64,000 nucleotides of DNA. Origin: Petunia secreta. Lineage: Eukaryota; Streptophyta; Magnoliopsida; Solanales; Solanaceae. Each line of letters starts with the position of its first letter. Within the stretch, counting starts at the first letter, position 1. The DNA is taken from the NCBI GenBank assembly GCA_029990175.1, contig JARKIP010000005.1:55479001-55543000 (forward strand). Direction: 5' to 3'. Below the pieces are notes generated by a model. The model saw only the letters and a list, made by a program, of their open reading frames with translations. It was not told where the DNA came from and made no database searches. Position numbers and translations under genes: made by a program. This document shows, piece after piece, positions 8,593 to 16,815 of the stretch.

Positions 8593-11235
8593 TCACTCAT
8601 CACCGGGTTTCATCCGGATTTGATGGTAGCCGGACCTAAGATCAATTTTGCTAAACACACATGAACCGCTCAATTCATCTAACATATCATCAAGTCGGGG
8701 AATAGGATGACGGTACTTTACCGTTATTTTGTTCACGGCCCGACAATCAACACACATTCTCCAAGTGCCGTCCTTTTTGGGAACAAGGATCACGGGCACG
8801 GCACAAGGACTCAAGCTTTCCCTTACCAAACCTTTAGTGAGCAATTCATCAACTTGCTTTTGCAATTCCCTTGTATCCTCCGGGTTGCTCCTATAGGCCG
8901 GTTTGTTCGGGATTTGGGATCCCGGGACAAAGTCTATTTGATGCTCAATGCCCCTCAAAGGAGGCAATCCATCCGGCATTTCATCCGGGAACATGTCACC
9001 AAAATCCTTCAAAACATTCTCAAACACACTAGGCAAAGGGTTAGAAGAAAAATCACAATTAGAGTTTAGAACCATACCTTTGTGCACTAGGCATATGAGA
9101 AGCTTGTTGCCATCATTTCCTTTTAGGATCTCGCCCGGTTGCATCATGGCACATATGCCACCGGTAGAAGTAGGTGGGATTGCCACCAAGCTTTTGGACA
9201 AAGGGCTAGTCTCAACAACCGACTTAGCCTTTGCCACTTCTCTCAACTCCCGCATCCTTTTGTAATCATCGCTCACTTGTTTGGGAGTCATAGGTTGGAG
9301 CACAAACTTTTTCCCCTCATGCGTCACCGTATAGGTGTTGGCATGACCATTATGAACCACACGTCGATCAAATTGCCAAGGCCTACCAAAGAGTAGGTGG
9401 CATGCTTGCATGGGCACGACATCGAACATGTGTTCATCCACATAGTTCCCAATCTTGAACTTGATCAAACATTGCTTAACCACCCTCAACTCACCACACT
9501 CACTAAGCCATTGAAGCTTATAAGGATTTGGGTGTTTCAAGGTAGGTATTTTCAATTGGGTAACTAGTGTTTGGCTAATAACATTAGCACAACTTCCCGA
9601 GTCAATGATCATAGAGCAAATGAGACCCATGACTCGGCATTTGGAATGAAAAAGGTTCTCTCGTTGTAAGGTCTCAACATCCTCCACACACATGGCTCCT
9701 AGACTCCTCCTCACAACAAGGAAGGCATGGGCGTCATCATCTTCGATCATAGTAACCTCCCCTTCATCTCCCTCATCCACATCACCCTCTACTCCCTCTT
9801 CTTCCTCGGGCTCACTATCTTGCTCATAGACCAAGTCACCAACAAGAACCATAGTTTTCCGAGTAGGGCAATCTTTAGAGAGATGACCATATCCCTTACA
9901 CTTGAAGCATTGAGTAGAAGAAGAGATTGGATTACTCAATTGAGTTCTAGAGTTACCTCCCACGGGTTGTGTCGACCTTTCAAAAGGCTTTTTCACTTCC
10001 TTGCTAGCACTTGCACCACTTGCACTTTGGAATTTGGCATTAGTTGAAGGAGACTTCCAATCCTTTGGCTTGTTCAATGGAGTAATAGCATTACTCTTGT
10101 AGCGAAGGGATTTCTCCTCTTTGAGCCACTTCTCGGCTTCAACCGCATCCTCAAATAGCTTGTAGTGATCATTGTACTTGTGAAACTTCAAAAGTGAAGC
10201 TATGTATCGGTTTAAGCCCCCTTTGAAACGGATCATGGCCGTCTCATTGTCTTCCTCATCCAAGTCTAGAGTCATCCGGACTTGTTCAAACTCATTGAAG
10301 TACTCCCCAACCGACTTGGAACCTTGTTTCAATTCATAGAGACGCTTTTGTTGGTCCACTCGGTATTGGTTAGTCAAGTACTTTTCATCCATCACACGGA
10401 TCAACTCATCCCAAGTAAGATTAAGAACCATCCCCATCCTCCTTCTATTCCTCTTTACCGACTCCCACCATGTAGAAGCAAAGGACTCAAAGGTAGAGAT
10501 AGCATACTTAGTCTTCTTCACTTCGGGCATGTCATTGGTGTCAAATATACGTTCCATGGACAACTTCCAATCAATGTACTCCACCGGATCACTACTCCCT
10601 TTGAAAGGAGGAATAGTAATCTTCACACTATTAAGATTGTTGTTGTTGTCACGACCCCCACGGAATGGCTCCGGTTGGCCCCCATAGTGGTCTTCATTCA
10701 CACCATACTCCCTCCTTGCATTCCCTCCAACAAATCCTATAGGTGGCCCTCGACCTCGGCCCCTACCTCGATCCACATTACGACCCCAATTCATACCTCG
10801 TCTTGGTTGAAAGTGATCATCAAAACCATACACATCGTCACCATAATCAACTTCCTCCCCTTCTTGAGCTTCATCGACTTGCTCAAGAGGTTGCACGTTT
10901 CGGATGGGTCTTGGTAATGGGTTGTGTCTTGGGGGATTATCCAAGATACGGGGAATGCCCGTTCGTTCAATTCTCTCTCGATCTTCCTTTACCCGTTGTT
11001 GATTGAGCAATTCAACAACTTGCTCCAGGGTAAAGGTAGGGCTACTCGAGCCTTCACCGGTCTCAATTTGGACACTCGGGGTCCCCTTTTCAATTGGGAC
11101 ACTCGGGGTCCCTTGGTCTCCTTGGGTGCTTGAGGCACCCTTTTCAAGTGACTCAATCCTTTGAGTCATAACATCCATCTTGGCAAGAAGGCTAGCCAAG
11201 GCCTCCTTGATGAAATCTTGACCTTCGTTGGCCAT
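8593..11235 (-). CDS. gag-pol: CRM-1 gag-protease-RT (N-terminal part), stopped by one UGA
   Basis: I chose the ATG at 11233-11235 (MANEGQDF) because the CRM-2 copy begins similarly (MARE). The protein starts with a coiled-coil-like region. An Arg/Gly-rich stretch (about residues 155-170) follows, then the retrotransposon gag domain (about 215-360). The CCHC zinc knuckle CFKCKGYGHLSKDC sits near residue 441 and the retropepsin site IIDSGSCANVIS near 543. The RT fingers and palm follow (VPKKDGTWRMCVDCRAVNKI, FSKIDLRSGYHQIRMKPGDE). A UGA at 8593-8595 ends the frame where related copies have UGG (Trp). The same frame is then open for 859 codons to 6016. No frameshift separates gag from pol. Uninterrupted, the polyprotein would have about 1,739 codons. 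Confidence 0.93.
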   Translation of the reverse strand: MANEGQDFIKEALASLLAKMDVMTQRIESLEKGASSTQGDQGTPSVPIEKGTPSVQIETGEGSSSPTFTLEQVVELLNQQRVKEDRERIERTGIPRILDNPPRHNPLPRPIRNVQPLEQVDEAQEGEEVDYGDDVYGFDDHFQPRRGMNWGRNVDRGRGRGRGPPIGFVGGNARREYGVNEDHYGGQPEPFRGGRDNNNNLNSVKITIPPFKGSSDPVEYIDWKLSMERIFDTNDMPEVKKTKYAISTFESFASTWWESVKRNRRRMGMVLNLTWDELIRVMDEKYLTNQYRVDQQKRLYELKQGSKSVGEYFNEFEQVRMTLDLDEEDNETAMIRFKGGLNRYIASLLKFHKYNDHYKLFEDAVEAEKWLKEEKSLRYKSNAITPLNKPKDWKSPSTNAKFQSASGASASKEVKKPFERSTQPVGGNSRTQLSNPISSSTQCFKCKGYGHLSKDCPTRKTMVLVGDLVYEQDSEPEEEEGVEGDVDEGDEGEVTMIEDDDAHAFLVVRRSLGAMCVEDVETLQRENLFHSKCRVMGLICSMIIDSGSCANVISQTLVTQLKIPTLKHPNPYKLQWLSECGELRVVKQCLIKFKIGNYVDEHMFDVVPMQACHLLFGRPWQFDRRVVHNGHANTYTVTHEGKKFVLQPMTPKQVSDDYKRMRELREVAKAKSVVETSPLSKSLVAIPPTSTGGICAMMQPGEILKGNDGNKLLICLVHKGMVLNSNCDFSSNPLPSVFENVLKDFGDMFPDEMPDGLPPLRGIEHQIDFVPGSQIPNKPAYRSNPEDTRELQKQVDELLTKGLVRESLSPCAVPVILVPKKDGTWRMCVDCRAVNKITVKYRHPIPRLDDMLDELSGSCVFSKIDLRSGYHQIRMKPGDE

Positions 11236-11663
11236 TGTACCTACAAAGAAAAGAAACAAGAGTTAGTTGAAACACCTCACTCACTCCCTCACTTGTGTTC
11301 ACTCGGATCACTCGTATGGTGGTGATGGCTATTTCACTCTTGCTTGAACTCAAAGCTTCACGAAGTTGAATAGTAAACCTAAACCTAATCACTCGACTCA
11401 AAAGCCAAATGTACTCCGGGGTGAGTGGAGTTAATAGGACTCGATTGGAACGCTAAGCACTTTGAGTGAGGACTTGAGTCAAAAGGCACTACGGGTCTTC
11501 TTTGAGTTCTAGTCTCCGTTCTAAGGCACGATGATCCTAGTAGCTTGAAGTAATTAGTACTAATCGAGTAGGATTATACTCTAATAATACTAATTAGAAG
11601 CAATGCAAACAACAAAACAAGCGAACCTAGAAGAAACTACCCGATTCCCAACTTTCAGAAAAG

Positions 11664-11817
11664 TAGGCGCCCCACCTGTTTGGACTAGGTGGTCCGCCTG
11701 GTGTCTGCAGTGGGGAGTAGGCGGTCAGCCTACTCTAAGTAGGCGGTCCGCCTCTGTAAAGTCCAGAGAGCAAGAAAATTTCAGGCGGTCCGCCCGTTTC
11801 CCCAGGCGCTCCGCCTA
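11664..11817. repeat. Array of six 15-bp near-palindromes, leader copy (CRM-1)
   Basis: Units are centred at 11671, 11693, 11725, 11747, 11789 and 11810, with spacings of 22, 32, 22, 42 and 21 bp: three close pairs. The motif, unit number and pairing match the LTR arrays. A shared CCAGAGAG spacer word in the LTR and leader copies suggests that one array was copied from the other. Confidence 0.85.
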
Positions 11818-12311
11818 CTGCAAGTTCCAGCACAGTTCAAACACGATTTTCTTGGTTTTGCACCCAAAAATTCATCAATCCACACGTTGTTTTAGCAATT
11901 CAAAGGTACCCCAATGTTGTTTCAAGCACAGAGATCAAACCCCAATCAATTTTATCAAATCCTAATCAAAGTTCAACATTCCACCATGTTCATAGCTAGG
12001 GTTTCAAATTTTCAAATTCTTCAAGGGTTTCAAATTTTCAATCCTTGTGTTTCTACTTCAAATTCGATGCTCAGGGTACCAAAAGAACGGGTTTCCAACA
12101 AGGAACAAACCCCAATATCAATCAAGCAACGGGTCCATCAAACCAAGATTCTATGATCAAATTTTTGTGTTTTTCAACCTCTTCTATTTTTTTTTTTTTT
12201 TTTTTGTTGTGTTTTCTTCTTTTTTTCTTCAACAACAAATAAGAACCTAAGATAGAAACCAACCTAGGCACGAAGAATCAAGGGTCGGGGGTTTGTAGAA
12301 ACAAAACCCGA

Positions 12312-12328
12312 GCCTTGCTCTGATACCA
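12312..12328 (-). other. CRM-1 primer-binding site (tRNA-iMet)
   Basis: The minus strand reads TGGTATCAGAGCAAGGC three bases inside the 5' LTR, a full match to the usual plant initiator-Met tRNA site. It primes minus-strand synthesis. Confidence 0.93.
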
Positions 12329-12331
12329 AGA

Positions 12332-13160
12332 TGATAAGAATAAAAAACGAAACGCGGAAATAAAGATAAAGAGCGAGACACTACTCGAACTCCCTACGAA
12401 GTAACTATGGAGAACTCGTTCCATAATACCCTCGTATCGGCGTCAAGGAGGACCTACACTATGCAACTACCCTCGAGTCACACTTGGGACTCGCAAATAG
12501 AATGATCGGGTTTTCGGTTCAAGACTCAACTAGGTTCCACTAGTGAATTCAAGCAACCAAGACAAAGGGTTCTCCAAACAAGAGATAGTTTCTTTTCATC
12601 ATTCATATAATTCAAGGTAGACTAAGGTTTGAATAGGTTTGTGAAGTATTTATAGACTTCACTTACATGTAATGAAAGCTCAAAAATACCCCCACAAGTG
12701 GGTTAAAACAATAAAGGCCTCATAGGGCTATAGTTGTCCAAAACATAGCAAATAAACTAGGAATCCCGCAACCCTTCACAAAGTAGGCGCCCAGCCTACT
12801 CTAACTAGGCGCCCCGCCTCTTTTCACTATGCTGAAGGAGTAGGCGGTCCACCTGGATTGGGATTCTCACAGAGGCGGTCTGCCTGGTGAGATCCAGAGA
12901 GTGAGCAAAAACTAGGCGGCCGGCCTAGTTGAGTAGGCGGTCCGCCTGGTGCTGTGGCCTCTTGAGTTGCTTCCAAAAGTGCTCCGGATGCCTCGACAAG
13001 TGTACTAGAAGGTCCTCCATCCATGGTACACCAAAGTATAGTCTTCAAGTCGCTCCCGAGGCCTTCTTCCATACTCTTCCATATCAAGTGAAGATGGGTA
13101 TCTTGGATCAACTTGGCTTGACTCCGGGTGAAGGGTCTTGAGGGGGTTTGGGTCTTATCA
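12332..13160 (-). repeat. CRM-1 5' LTR
   Basis: 829 bp, a direct repeat of 5521-6349. It is the promoter-bearing LTR for the element. Differences seen by eye from the other LTR number about six, and four of them are in the palindrome array at 12784-12948. An 85-codon-plus frame at 12827-13111 is the LTR copy of the pol tail, not a separate gene. Confidence 0.95.
12784..12948. repeat. Array of six 15-bp near-palindromes, LTR copy (CRM-1, 5')
   Basis: The same array as 5973-6137, shifted by 6,811 bp. Two units have lost a CpG (CCGCC to CCACC, and CCGCC to CTGCC) relative to the other LTR. This breaks dyad symmetry in those units. Confidence 0.85.
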
Positions 13161-13683
13161 AACTCCTAACCACAAAGCGAGCCTTATATTTTTCGACAGT
13201 GCCGTCTACTTTTAACTTCTTCTTGAACAACCATTTACCATCTATGGGTTTGCAGCCAGGTGGAAGATCTGTTAATATCCAAGTATTATTTTCCATAATA
13301 GAATCAATCTCATCCAGGATAGCCTCCTTCCATAATGGTGCATCCGGAGATTGCATGGCCTCACTAAAAGTAGTGGCATCATTTTCCATATTGTAACAAT
13401 AAGGAATTTTATTTTCAACTTTATCAGTTGAACCTTCTACTAAATAAATGTAGAAGTCATCTCCGTATATATTTTCTCTTCTAACTCTCTTACTCCTTAC
13501 TTCAACAATATCATCTTGATTTCCATTGTCTTGAAAGATTGATGGTTGTGAAGTAGGAGAATTTGGATATGGAATAATATCTTTTGGTCTAGGAATTGAT
13601 ACAAATCGAGTTTCATCAAAAATTGCATCTCTTGATTCAAGAACGGTATTAACCGAGTACGAATCATTTGGTTCAATGACCAA
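13161..13683 (-). pseudogene. Copia integrase-RT linker and N-terminal RT
   Basis: This encodes the region after the integrase with an acidic, Ser/Pro-rich linker. It then has the start of the Copia RT: EAMQSPDAPLWKEAILDEID, NNTWILTDLPPGCKPIDGKW and KYKARFVV. The frame is cut at 13161 by the CRM-1 insertion and resumes at 5520 once the TSD is accounted for. It was therefore an open RT frame when CRM-1 arrived, apart from the UAG just downstream. Confidence 0.88.
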
Positions 13684-13704
13684 AAACCTATAGGCTTTGC
13701 TATT

Positions 13705-14616
13705 TTAAGCATATCCTAAAAAGATGCATTCAATTCCTCTTTCACCCAATTTTTTCCTTTTTGGTTCCGGGACTTTAACTATAGCCTTACATCCCCAAAC
13801 TTTGAGATGACTCAAATTTGGTTGTCTTTTGTTCCAAAGTTCATATGGGGTTGTTGAATTCCTGTTATTTGGAACCCTATTAAGAATATAACAAGCCGTT
13901 AACATGGCTTCACCCCAATAACCGTGACTTAGGCCTGAGTTAGACAATAGAGAATTAACCATTTCCGTTAAGACACGATTTTTCCGTTCGGCTACACCAT
14001 TTTGTTGTGGTGTATATAGTGCCGTCACTTGATGTACAATACCAGTACTTTGGAAAATTATGGGATTATAATATTCCCCTCCCCTATCGGTCCTTAGACA
14101 CTTAACGGAAGATTGACATTGCAATTCAACTTCAGTTTTGTAAATTTTAAATTTTTGTAGTACTTCATCTTTAGAATTTACAAGATAAACTTTGCAAAAT
14201 CTAGAGTAGTCATCAATGAATGTAATAACATATTTCTTTCCTCCAATTGTAGGAGTACTATGAAAATCACTTAAGTCACTGTGAATTAATTCAAGCAATT
14301 TAGTACTTCTTTCAATACCTAGAAAGGATTTTTTTGTGATCTTTGTTAAAGTGCAAGTTTTACATTTTTCACTATCCACATTCATTATCGGTATCAAGCC
14401 ATATTTAGACATATCTCTCATTCTATGAAAATTAACATGTCCTACACGTGAATGCCATAATGAAAAATTAGAGTCAAGCATGTAAATAGAAACTTCAGCA
14501 TCCATTGCATTCACATTATTGATAATTACATTTAACTTAAACATGCCATTGGCATAATATCCATGCCCAACAAATACACCACCCTTGGACAATATAAATT
14601 TATTGGCTTCAAACAC
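13705..14616 (-). CDS. Copia integrase (with pre-integrase zinc domain)
   Basis: An open frame of 303 codons. It has the GAG-pre-integrase segment (LWHSRVGHVNFHRM) with the His pair, and the Cys pair in KCKTCTLTKI, which together form the HHCC zinc-binding domain. The catalytic triad is visible: Asp in LIHSDLSDF, Asp in CLRTDRGGEYY and Glu in QNGVAERKNR. It ends with the WGCKAIVKVPEPKRKKLGERG segment typical of the Copia integrase core boundary. The frame is separated from the protease (upstream) and the RT (downstream) by stops, so it can no longer be made as part of a polyprotein. The domain is well preserved. Confidence 0.9.
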   Translation of the reverse strand: MFEANKFILSKGGVFVGHGYYANGMFKLNVIINNVNAMDAEVSIYMLDSNFSLWHSRVGHVNFHRMRDMSKYGLIPIMNVDSEKCKTCTLTKITKKSFLGIERSTKLLELIHSDLSDFHSTPTIGGKKYVITFIDDYSRFCKVYLVNSKDEVLQKFKIYKTEVELQCQSSVKCLRTDRGGEYYNPIIFQSTGIVHQVTALYTPQQNGVAERKNRVLTEMVNSLLSNSGLSHGYWGEAMLTACYILNRVPNNRNSTTPYELWNKRQPNLSHLKVWGCKAIVKVPEPKRKKLGERGIECIFLGYA

Positions 14617-14636
14617 TTGCTTGAAACCATGTTTGT

Positions 14637-14972
14637 TCAGAAGGCTACCGGAAACAAGATTTTTCCTAACACTAGGAACATAAATACATCACTTAAAGTT
14701 AATGTCTTTCCAGATGTGAACTTTAATTTCACTTGTCCCTTGCCCTTGACTTCCACAGTTGAAAAGTTCCTCATGTAGAGGACAGTCCCATCATTAACCA
14801 ATGTGAGTGACTTAAAGAAAGAGCGATCATTGCACACATGCTTGGTAGCACCCGAGTCTATCCACAAGGAATTGTCATTTTCAATAACATTGATTTCAAA
14901 AATCATGGCCACAAAGTTATCTTTGATGCCCCTTGGTTGTTTTGACTCTTCTTTCTTTTTCAGATAGAGCAA
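14637..14972 (-). CDS. Copia aspartic protease region
   Basis: The frame encodes the retropepsin site LWIDSGATKHVCNDR, where DSG is the catalytic triad, followed by the usual HVCNDRSFFKSL and KGKGQVKLKF segments. In a Copia polyprotein this enzyme frees gag, integrase and RT. It lies right after the zinc knuckle at 14969-15010, in a different frame, so gag and protease are now separated by a frameshift. Confidence 0.82.
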   Translation of the reverse strand: MLYLKKKEESKQPRGIKDNFVAMIFEINVIENDNSLWIDSGATKHVCNDRSFFKSLTLVNDGTVLYMRNFSTVEVKGKGQVKLKFTSGKTLTLSDVFMFLVLGKILFPVAF

Positions 14973-15765
14973 TCATTCTTCTTGTGCCCTGGTTTATTGC
15001 ATTCATAGCACACACCCTGGAACCCCTTCTTCTTTTTGCCATCATCGTAAGGCCTTTTCTTATTATTATATTATCCTCTGTGTGGTTTGGAAGATTCCCC
15101 ATGTTCAACGACATGAACCTTTCCATTTTGAGGATTAGGCTCTTTGGATTCATCTTGTATGCAAAACTCTTGTTCTACACGAAGATGATTAGCAAGTTCT
15201 TCCAAAGAAATATCCTCTTTTTTGTGTTTGAGATTCCATTTGGAATCTTTCCACGAAGAAGGTAATTTATCAATAATAGATGACACAATAAAAGTTTCAT
15301 CTATCACAATTTTGTGTTGGGTGAAGCGACTTACAATGCGCTGAATTTCATGGAATTGATCCATAACTGACCGATCTTCTACCATTTTATAATTATTAAA
15401 TTGGGAGACAAGAAATTTCTTACTTGATGCATCTTCAGACATATACTTATTCTCCAACGCATCCCACAGTTCCTTAGCCGTCTCCATATGTTGATAGATG
15501 TCGAATAAAGCATCTGACATTGCATTTAATATATGACCTCGACATATGTCGTCATCATTATCCCATTTCATCCTTGCCCTTGTACTTTCCCGTGTTTCTT
15601 CTTCGCCTTCATTGGCCTCCGGCGGACGAGCGGTGGAAATTACATACACAACTTTCAGTGTTGTCAGAAGGAAGTGCATCTTCTTTTGCCAACGGCGGAA
15701 ATCAACTCCACCAAACTTGTCAAGTTTGGCAAATTGGTGGTGAGATCTTTCATGGAAGACATGAT
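14969..15765 (-). pseudogene. Copia gag (UBN2 type) with CCHC zinc knuckle
   Basis: The main frame (15071-15679) has the UBN2 gag signature: AKELWDALENKYMSEDASSKKF, YKMVEDRSVMDQFHEIQRIV and a C-terminal LEELANHLRVEQEF. The zinc knuckle CYECNKPGHKKNDC at 14969-15010 is intact but lies in a different frame after the gag core. At the 5' end the frame that starts FAKLDKFGGVDFRRWQ is one base out of phase with the ATG at about 15759-15761, so the N-terminus carries a one-base frameshift. The ATG is only about 20 bp from the LTR, with no leader. Confidence 0.82.
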
Positions 15766-15781
15766 AATAATTCTCTTTGAT

Positions 15782-16205
15782 TGTTAGGAAAAAGAGTAAT
15801 ATGTTTGTGGTGAAAAATCTAGATATGCTTCAAGCCGTGTATCTTCCTTAATTCACTTTCCAAAGAGAATTAATTGTCCTTCACAAATACTCTCTCGGGA
15901 TAGAATGAAGCAAATCCAAGGAATAATGGAAACCAATCTCTGAAACACACAAGAGGTAATGTTGCAGTCAGTAAATCTTATGCAGATTTTCTGCAGGAAG
16001 AAAGTAGTTTTCTGGAATGATTTTCTGATGGAATATTTCCAGCATGTTCCTCTATTTATAGAGGAGTTTTAACCCTAGACCTGAGACAACACAACCTTTA
16101 GGGAAGAGATGTGTTAGTTTCATGAAAAGGTATTTTTTCAGAGAAGTTATTTCTTTTCCAGAAAGTTGCTAATTATCTGGTTATTTTCTCTTGAAAATTC
16201 CAACA
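15782..16205 (-). repeat. Copia 5' LTR, complete
   Basis: 424 bp, TGTTGGAA...CCTAACA on the minus strand, with a TATA box (CTATAAATAG) at about 16053-16062. The TSD ATATG follows at 16206-16210. Immediately inside the LTR I see no initiator-Met primer-binding site. The sequence runs almost directly into the gag ATG. Confidence 0.92.
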
Positions 16206-16815
16206 ATATGCAATACCCCCCTCCTTTCCAATCTTTTTCGGCTCCTGATGTTGCCCTTGCTGAAAATATAGATGGTGAGCCAAAACAAATTCTGTTTAAT
16301 TCCTTTGTTCGACCATATCTGTCGACTTAACTACTGGTCTATATGGTGCCACGACACCCACCACGGCTCCCTTGGTTTATGCCAAGATAGGTTGCCCAGA
16401 CCTCTTCTTGGTCTTGATGATTCTGCTGACATATCAAACCTGATAACATCTACCAGGAATGGTCCTGCAGTGTTAAGTAACTATACACTGTATTGGTTCA
16501 CCTTGGACCTGCACTTGTGTGGATATGATATTAATCTCAGAAGATGGTTTCAATAACCATCTCTTGCCAAGCACCTCCCTACACTTTCAACCTTGCATGC
16601 CTGGAATGATGAGAAACCTCCCTATCCTCCTCCTAGTTTGGTTGACCTGCGTAATGGATATTTTTTGGTGATAGTTCCTGAAGTTCCTGGAAAATTTACC
16701 GTGGCTCCCATCAGCGTTTCCAGAAATGAGAACTCTTTAAGCGTGTCAGTGGAGTCATTTCACTCTGTCTCCTGATCATACTTCTTTCGTTCCCCTATGT
16801 GGGATGTCCATGTGA
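16206..16815 (+). pseudogene. Right part of the unidentified decayed coding region
   Basis: This continues the sequence broken by the Copia insertion. Long stretches read like protein in alternating plus-strand frames: NSFVRPYLST, DSADISNLITSTRNGPAVLS, LRNGYFLVIVPEVPGKFTVA. They are separated by stops and frame changes. I do not recognise the family. Coding character fades after about 16775, and a possible donor-like GTGAGT lies at about 16811. It may be a dead host gene or captured gene fragment. Confidence 0.4.

Larger units (their letters stand above)
11236..12331 (-). other. CRM-1 5' untranslated leader
   Basis: The leader runs between the primer-binding site and the gag ATG on the minus strand and is about 1.1 kb. 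It has no long frame. It holds a 19-nt homopolymer (T on plus, A on minus, 12187-12205), CAA/TTG-rich patches and a second copy of the six-palindrome array at 11664-11817. A leader of this length suggests roles in packaging, dimerisation or translation control (inference). Confidence 0.8.
5521..13160 (-). mobile_element. CRM-clade Ty3/Gypsy chromovirus, almost intact (CRM-1)
   Basis: A 7,640-bp element with two 829-bp LTRs ending TGATAAGA...TCTTATCA, a canonical iMet primer-binding site, a polypurine tract, and a single gag-pol frame with protease, RT, RNase H and integrase in Gypsy order. A perfect TSD AACTC flanks it (5516-5520 and 13161-13165). The RT-RNase H block around VRSFHGLASFYRRFVKDFS and the extension of the pol frame into the 3' LTR are hallmarks of the CRM clade, whose better-known members accumulate at centromeres. 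It sits inside the RT codons of the Copia element. The LTRs differ at about six sites by eye, which implies recent insertion. Confidence 0.93.
4469..16205 (-). mobile_element. Ty1/Copia LTR retrotransposon carrying a nested CRM element
   Basis: The element is bounded by TGTTGGAA...CCTAACA ends on the minus strand and flanked by a perfect 5-bp duplication ATATG (4464-4468 and 16206-16210). The order gag, protease, integrase, reverse transcriptase, RNase H from right to left is diagnostic of Copia. The 5' LTR (right) is complete at 424 bp. The 3' LTR (left) keeps only 237 bp, because a deletion joins early RNase H to mid-LTR. A Gypsy element interrupts the RT at 5521-13160. With that removed the Copia element is about 4.1 kb. 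The lineage was not resolved. Confidence 0.93.

Noticed and set aside
10282..10917. 211-codon plus-strand frame opposite CRM-1 gag
   Set aside because: An antisense shadow of the well-supported gag frame; no motif.
12827..13111. A separate 94-codon gene in the right CRM-1 LTR
   Set aside because: It is the LTR copy of the C-terminal tail of the gag-pol frame, without its own start context.
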